64,000 nt of DNA, from assembly GCF_024138145.1 (NCBI RefSeq), contig NZ_CP099997.1, forward strand, positions 2,418,001 to 2,482,000, in the 5' to 3' direction. Below the pieces are notes generated by a model that ran no database searches, was not told the DNA's origin, and saw nothing but the letters and a program-made list of their open reading frames with translations. Positions 59,882-64,000 of the stretch are shown here, piece by piece (position 1 is the first letter of the stretch; every line of letters begins with the position of its first letter). This DNA is from Natronosalvus halobius (GTDB lineage Archaea > Halobacteriota > Halobacteria > Halobacteriales > Natrialbaceae). The translations under genes and the position numbers were made by a program.

Positions 59882-60949
59882 TCAGTCAGCGTTAGCGGCG
59901 AGCGCCGGTCGGTCGGGCCTGGTCCCGGAGACGGTTTCGACCTCCCTGACGATGACGTCTGTCACGTCGATCCGGTCAGCAAGCAGTCGTTCGCGTCGAC
60001 GGCCCCACTTCTCGGGGTCGTCTTCCTCGATCACCGAGATGGCCTTCTCGAGCGAGCGGGCGTGGCGGTCCGATCCGTTGAAGTTGAACACGAGGCCGTA
60101 CTCCTCCTCGAGTTCGGTCGTGTACCCGAGCGACAGGGAGTTGACGTACACCGCCGGCGTGCCCAGCACCGCAGCCTCGGCGGCCATCGTCGCGCCCTCG
60201 CCGACGAAACAGTCGGCGTACGCGAGCAGGTCGTGCATTCGGTCGGGCGACGTCGTGAGCCGGTTCGATTCGAGTTCGTCGGGGAGGGGAACCTCCGACG
60301 TGAGCACGACCTCGGCGCCGGCGTCCTCGAGTCGCTCGACGGCCTCGACCGGATCGTCGAAGCCGCCCTGTCCCATATCGTGCGAGGAGTCCCAACTGCT
60401 CAGGCGCATCACGACGAGCGTGTCGTCGGGTTCCAGCCCGGCTTCCTCGAGGATCCCGGGATCGGGTTCGAACCGGTCGGGGTGGAGGTACGCGAGTTCG
60501 TGATAGCCCGGGTACTCGACCTTCTTCGAACCGATGTCGCCGTCGTAACACTCCGGCGTACAGACGACGTCGGCGAACGGGTACGCGAGCGCCTTGATGA
60601 TCGTCGCGTGTTCGGTGTCGTAGAAGACGACGCTCTTCGCACCGACGAGTTTCGCGACGTGGGCGGCAGCGACGCCGCCGATCGCGGTGATGACGTCGGG
60701 CTTGATGCGACGCGCTCGCGCCAGCAGTTTCGCCTCGTAGGTCGCCTGGACCGCCGCCAGCGAGAGCAGCGAGTTCGACTCGCCGGCCAGGATCTCGTGG
60801 TCGATGTCGTAGCACTCGAGTAAGTCCGTCACCACCTCGTTCTCGCGCGCGAAGACGTGAACGCTGTGACCGTTGGACTCGAGTTCGGCGATCGCGTGCT
60901 TGAAGAAGTGGACGTGTCCGGGGTGCTGGATCGTCACGATGACGCGCAT
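59882..60949 (-). CDS. DUF354 protein (UDP-GlcNAc 2-epimerase-like GT-B fold)
   Basis: 355 residues. MRVIVTIQHPGHVHFFKHAIAELESNGHSVHVFARE at the start, DVITAIGGVAAAHVAKLVGAKSVVFYDTEHATI, and CFVGEGATMAAEAAVLGTPAVYVN near the end (the S/G-x-G-x-M-x-x-E-A-x-x-L-G nucleotide-binding region). Such proteins are common in archaeal glycan loci; activity is either epimerase or glycosyltransferase. Start is adjacent to the preceding stop (60949/60950). Confidence 0.9.
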   Translation of the reverse strand: MRVIVTIQHPGHVHFFKHAIAELESNGHSVHVFARENEVVTDLLECYDIDHEILAGESNSLLSLAAVQATYEAKLLARARRIKPDVITAIGGVAAAHVAKLVGAKSVVFYDTEHATIIKALAYPFADVVCTPECYDGDIGSKKVEYPGYHELAYLHPDRFEPDPGILEEAGLEPDDTLVVMRLSSWDSSHDMGQGGFDDPVEAVERLEDAGAEVVLTSEVPLPDELESNRLTTSPDRMHDLLAYADCFVGEGATMAAEAAVLGTPAVYVNSLSLGYTTELEEEYGLVFNFNGSDRHARSLEKAISVIEEDDPEKWGRRRERLLADRIDVTDVIVREVETVSGTRPDRPALAANAD

Positions 60950-61993
60950 CTAACGACGCACCCCCTTCTCCGCGTTCTCACCGGCGTCGATCACCATCGC
61001 AACCAGAAAGACGACCGCGCTTGCGACGAACGCGAGCCCGGTCGTGAACAGTTCGCGAAGTGACGTCTCGCCCTCGAGGGCATTCGTGGTAGCGCCGCCG
61101 GCGAACGCGACGGCTCCGACCAGCGACGCGACGCCGATCAGGTACCCGAGCGCGGTCGGGTCGCTACGATCGTCGGCGAAGCGTACTCGCATTCGCTGGA
61201 GGAAGCCACGCAGCAGCGTCACCGACGTGATCGGGATGAATCGCTTGTAGTCGATGGTGCTCTCCTCGTCGGCGTACTTCGCCGGCATCGAGACGTCGGC
61301 GACGCGCATCCTCGCGATGTTGAGCCTGACGAGCAGGTCGTTGGTGTACTCGTGATCGTCCGGCAGCGACTCGATGTCGACCGCCGACAGTGCCTCGTTG
61401 GTGATCGCCGTGTACCCGTTTTGTGGGTCCTGGAGGCTCCAGTATCCGCTGGCGACCTTCGTCAACTGCGTCAAGACCCAGTTGCCGAACAGGCGAAACG
61501 GCGGCATCTCCCGTCGGCTTTCCCGGTCGGCGAGTCGGTTGCCCTTCGCGTAGTCGGCCTCGCCCTCGACGATCGGATCGAGCAGCTTCGGGAGCTGGTC
61601 AGGATCCATCTGGCCGTCCGCGTCCATCGTGACGACGACGTCCATTCCGTCGTCGCGCGCGCGAACGTATCCGGTTCTGAGCGCCCCGCCGGCGCCCTGG
61701 TTTTCCTCGTGGCGGATCGCGACAATCTCTGTCCCCCCGATCGCCCCGCCGTCGGAGAGCAAGGCGCGCGGTGCAACCTGCTCGTCGGTAGCCGGATCGA
61801 CGCTCCCCTCGTCGGTCGACCGTCTCGAGCGGGCTGCGTACTCCTGGATGATTTGCCAGGTGTCGTCGGTCGAGCGGTCGTCGACGGCGTAGATCCGGTC
61901 GACGAAATCGGGCATCGTCTCGAGGACGCCGCCGACGTGCGTTTCCTCGTTGTACGCTGGCACGATGACGCCGATGGTGTGTCCACGGTACAT
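60950..61993 (-). CDS. Family 2 glycosyltransferase, dolichyl-phosphate-sugar synthase-like
   Basis: 347 residues. TIGVIVPAYNEETHVGGVLETMPDFVDRIYAVDDRSTDDTW and VVTMDADGQMDPDQLPKLLDPI (D-x-D), then PFRLFGNWVLTQLTKVASGYWSLQDPQNGYTAI, as in AglD/Dpm1-like enzymes. Two C-terminal membrane helices (YLIGVASLVGAVAFAGG; LFTTGLAFVASAVVFLVAMVI). It likely charges a dolichyl or other polyprenyl phosphate carrier with a sugar. Start overlaps the upstream stop by 1 bp. Confidence 0.92.
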   Translation of the reverse strand: MYRGHTIGVIVPAYNEETHVGGVLETMPDFVDRIYAVDDRSTDDTWQIIQEYAARSRRSTDEGSVDPATDEQVAPRALLSDGGAIGGTEIVAIRHEENQGAGGALRTGYVRARDDGMDVVVTMDADGQMDPDQLPKLLDPIVEGEADYAKGNRLADRESRREMPPFRLFGNWVLTQLTKVASGYWSLQDPQNGYTAITNEALSAVDIESLPDDHEYTNDLLVRLNIARMRVADVSMPAKYADEESTIDYKRFIPITSVTLLRGFLQRMRVRFADDRSDPTALGYLIGVASLVGAVAFAGGATTNALEGETSLRELFTTGLAFVASAVVFLVAMVIDAGENAEKGVRR

Positions 61994-63399
61994 TATACCC
62001 TCCGGTAGACGAAGCCAGCATCAACGACGGCGTTCTCGTCGAGTGCTGCGGTCACGTCAACCAGTGCCGGTTTCTCGTTGAGTTCGGCGGCGGCGTGCTC
62101 GAGGTCCATCTCGACGAACTCCTCGTGCGGTGTACCGAGGAGGACTGCGTCGAAGTCGGTGAAGTCGAGTTCGGTCTGGACGTCGATTCCGAACTCGTCG
62201 TGAATGGCGTCGGCGTCTGCGAACGGATCGTATCCTTCGATGCCGATGTCGTACTCCTTGAGTTTCTCGACGACGTTCGCAATCTTCGAACTCCGAATGT
62301 CGCCTACGCCGGCCTTATACGAGAGGCCCAGAACCAGAACGCGGCTCTCACAGAGAGTCTTCTGACACTCGTTGAGCGCCTTGATCGTCAGGTCGGCGAC
62401 ATGCTGTGGTACTTGCTCGTTGACCGCGCGACCCGTCTGGATGAGTTCCGGCGTGAATCCCGCCTGCTCGGACTGGTAGGCCAGGAAGTACGGGTCGACC
62501 GGAATACAGTGTCCGCCGACGAGCCCCGGCCGGTAGTCGTGGAAATTCCACTTCGTTCCGGCGGCTTCGAGAACCTCTCGCGTGTCGACGTCGAGTCGCT
62601 CGAAGGCCATCGACAGCTCGTTGACGAACGCGATGTTGAGATCCCGCTGGGTGTTCTCGACGACCTTGCTCGCCTCGGCGACCTCGATCGTGGGCGCGCG
62701 GTGGACGCCGGCGTCGACGACCGACTCGTAGAGGGTGGCGACGTCCTCGAGTACCTGCTCTGTCTGCCCGCTGACGACCTTCACGACGTCGGCGAGGCCG
62801 TGTTCCTCGTCGCCCGGGGTCGCCCGTTCGGGCGAGTAGCCGACGAAGAAGTCCTCGCCGGCGGTCATCCCGGAGGCCTCCTCGAGCGCAGGAATCATGA
62901 CCTCGCGGGTCGCACCCGGGTAGACGGTCGACTCGAGGATTACCGTCGCCCCCGCAGTCATCTTCGAGCCGACGGTGCTCGCGGCTGCCTCGACGAAGTC
63001 GAAGTCCGGGCGGTTGTCGCAGTCGACCGGCGTCGGAACCGCGATGATGACGTAGTCGGCGTCGGCGATCTGGCTGGCCTCGGTCGTGTAGGATACGCCG
63101 CTTTCCGCGACGGCATCGTCGGTGAGGTCGCCAGTCGTGTCGACGCCGTTCTGGAGCGTCTCGACCTTCGACTCGTCGACGTCGAATCCGACGACGTCGA
63201 AGTTGGCCTCGGCAAACCGGACGGCGAGTGGCAGTCCAACGTAGCCCAGCCCGACGACGCAGATCGTCGCCTCACGTGCGCGTTCGATCGCCGGCTCCTC
63301 GAGCGTTCCCTCCTGGCCGCGCTGGGAGTAGTCCGTGACGACGGGCACGTTCGATCGATTCTCGCTTCGCGATTCCGTATTGCTGAGTGGTGGATTCAT
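61993..63399 (-). CDS. UDP-sugar 6-dehydrogenase (UDP-GlcNAc/ManNAc dehydrogenase, WecC/WbpA/TviB family)
   Basis: 468 residues. N-terminal extension of about 45 polar residues, NAD Rossmann motif ICVVGLGYVGLPLAVRFAE, VIIAVPTPVD, STVYPGATREV, and catalytic Cys in GGHCIPVDPYFLAY near residue 305; C-terminal SKIANVVEKLKEY domain. Two-fold oxidation of UDP-HexNAc to the uronate. First gene of the operon dehydrogenase-GT2-DUF354-GT4-membrane protein. A possible TATA (TATAGTAAA, minus) at 63515-63523 suggests a leader of about 100 nt. Confidence 0.94.
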   Translation of the reverse strand: MNPPLSNTESRSENRSNVPVVTDYSQRGQEGTLEEPAIERAREATICVVGLGYVGLPLAVRFAEANFDVVGFDVDESKVETLQNGVDTTGDLTDDAVAESGVSYTTEASQIADADYVIIAVPTPVDCDNRPDFDFVEAAASTVGSKMTAGATVILESTVYPGATREVMIPALEEASGMTAGEDFFVGYSPERATPGDEEHGLADVVKVVSGQTEQVLEDVATLYESVVDAGVHRAPTIEVAEASKVVENTQRDLNIAFVNELSMAFERLDVDTREVLEAAGTKWNFHDYRPGLVGGHCIPVDPYFLAYQSEQAGFTPELIQTGRAVNEQVPQHVADLTIKALNECQKTLCESRVLVLGLSYKAGVGDIRSSKIANVVEKLKEYDIGIEGYDPFADADAIHDEFGIDVQTELDFTDFDAVLLGTPHEEFVEMDLEHAAAELNEKPALVDVTAALDENAVVDAGFVYRRV

Positions 63400-63828
63400 G
63401 GGTACATCACCGTCTTCTTCGTGTGCCGGCCGACCGGGTCCGACCGATCGGAAGGTCGTTCATTTGGCGATCCCGGGAGCGGGACGCGCTATTCCCCCTT
63501 TCCAGCCTCCCTCCGTTTACTATACCGCTGGTAAAACTGTTGCAGCGGCGGAGACGATCGTCCTCAGGGCCGGTACCGGCCAGTCACCGGGGTATGAGCC
63601 GAAATTGAGCCACAGAAGTGCCTCGAGGGCTTAGCCTGCCGTTAAGCGGCCCTGTAGCGCTTTATAATGAAAAGGGTGTCTCGTATTAGTGGACGTACGG
63701 TCGTACCCGATCGTCGTTTCGATCGGTCGGCTCGGCCGTGCGTGATCATCCGATTCGCGAGATCACGATCACCGATACCGAAGCCGGAAACGAAATCGAT
63801 CATCAACCAGCTCCGAAGGACCGAAGAT
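63400..63828. other. Intergenic region, 429 bp
   Basis: Carries the divergent promoters of the dehydrogenase operon (TATAGTAAA at 63515-63523, minus) and of the gene entering at 63829 (TTTATAATGA at 63661-63670 is a candidate). No gene recognised. Confidence 0.5.
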
Positions 63829-64000
63829 ATGACGGCACCCACCTCTCAGATCGATGTTGCCCCGTCCGGGGTCGTGCGTTCCCGGGCCGACACTGGAGAG
63901 TCGACCGATTCGACTCCCCAGCCAGCGCCTGCGAACGTACGGTCGACAGACGACAGCGCCACCGACCGTGGTTCCACAGCACGCTCCGAGTCGGTGTGTG
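63829..64000 (+). CDS. Unidentified protein, N-terminal part
   Basis: ATG 63829 opens a frame that runs off the right edge: MTAPTSQIDVAPSGVVRSRA then Ser/Thr/Asp/Pro-rich. The composition resembles the disordered N-terminal arms of haloarchaeal HTH or glycan-associated proteins. Too short to identify. Confidence 0.45.
   Translation, partial: MTAPTSQIDVAPSGVVRSRADTGESTDSTPQPAPANVRSTDDSATDRGSTARSESVC

Noticed and set aside
63642-63842. A 66-codon minus-strand frame in the last intergenic region
   Set aside because: No recognisable motif, composition is basic, and it overlaps the start of the gene at 63829.

Overview
The window is from a haloarchaeon (class Halobacteria). The evidence is high G+C, very acidic predicted proteins, many Tat-type lipoprotein signals, TATA boxes about 25-35 bp upstream of start codons, an archaeal intron in a tRNA, translation factor aIF1A, and several haloarchaea-restricted families (DUF7344 winged helix, HTH-10/Bat, amphi-Trp, DUF2270, DUF1616). 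CTCGAG is frequent, as in Natrialba/Haloterrigena-type genomes, but the family-level placement is only an inference.

Layout. 0-4 kb: the end of a BMP-type lipoprotein followed by an ATPase and two permeases, one overlapping nucleoside/nucleobase-type ABC operon. 4.5-16.2 kb: housekeeping and small genes (MscS-like channel, aminotransferase plus Lrp regulator, 6-phosphogluconate dehydrogenase, GNAT, UspA, phosphoesterase, threonine aldolase, M29 aminopeptidase). 16.2-17.7 kb: a decayed patch with the C-terminal remnant of a MOT1-like transporter, a frameshifted zinc-ribbon gene, and an intron-containing tRNA-Arg(UCU) whose 3' end is partly repeated about 100 bp away. 17.7-33.8 kb: serB, the metY-metX operon, two transporters, a class V aminotransferase, an NhaC antiporter, aIF1A, truA and membrane proteins. 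Non-coding tandem repeats and three copies of a dispersed element lie among the genes from about 13 to 33 kb.

34.7-63.4 kb is a large surface-glycan locus: two alkaline-phosphatase-superfamily hydrolases (sulfatase-like and phosphodiesterase-like), an HTH-10 regulator, a Tat-exported beta-helix protein, two asparagine-synthetase-like enzymes without the glutaminase cysteine, a Wzx-type flippase, a stand-alone response regulator, two secreted NodB-like deacetylases, four glycosyltransferase-type proteins, a DUF354 epimerase-like protein and a UDP-sugar dehydrogenase. Two HTH proteins with C-terminal membrane helices sit inside it. A secreted M14/AstE-type deacylase with a PKD domain is a clear pseudogene here. 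A reasonable inference is that the locus makes, exports and decorates an exopolysaccharide or glycan. The dehydrogenase and the last four enzymes form one compact minus-strand operon, while the decoration genes are separate units with their own, often leaderless, promoters.

Most notable observations: a recombination scar in which the last 68 bp of an aminotransferase gene are repeated downstream with only silent changes; a three-copy palindrome-rich element that lies behind stop codons; the tRNA-Arg 3'-end duplication; the two amidotransferase-less asparagine-synthetase homologues; a deacetylase paralogue that has lost its catalytic motifs; and hexamer or 36-bp repeat expansions in several genes. 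No CRISPR array, intact insertion sequence or rRNA was seen.
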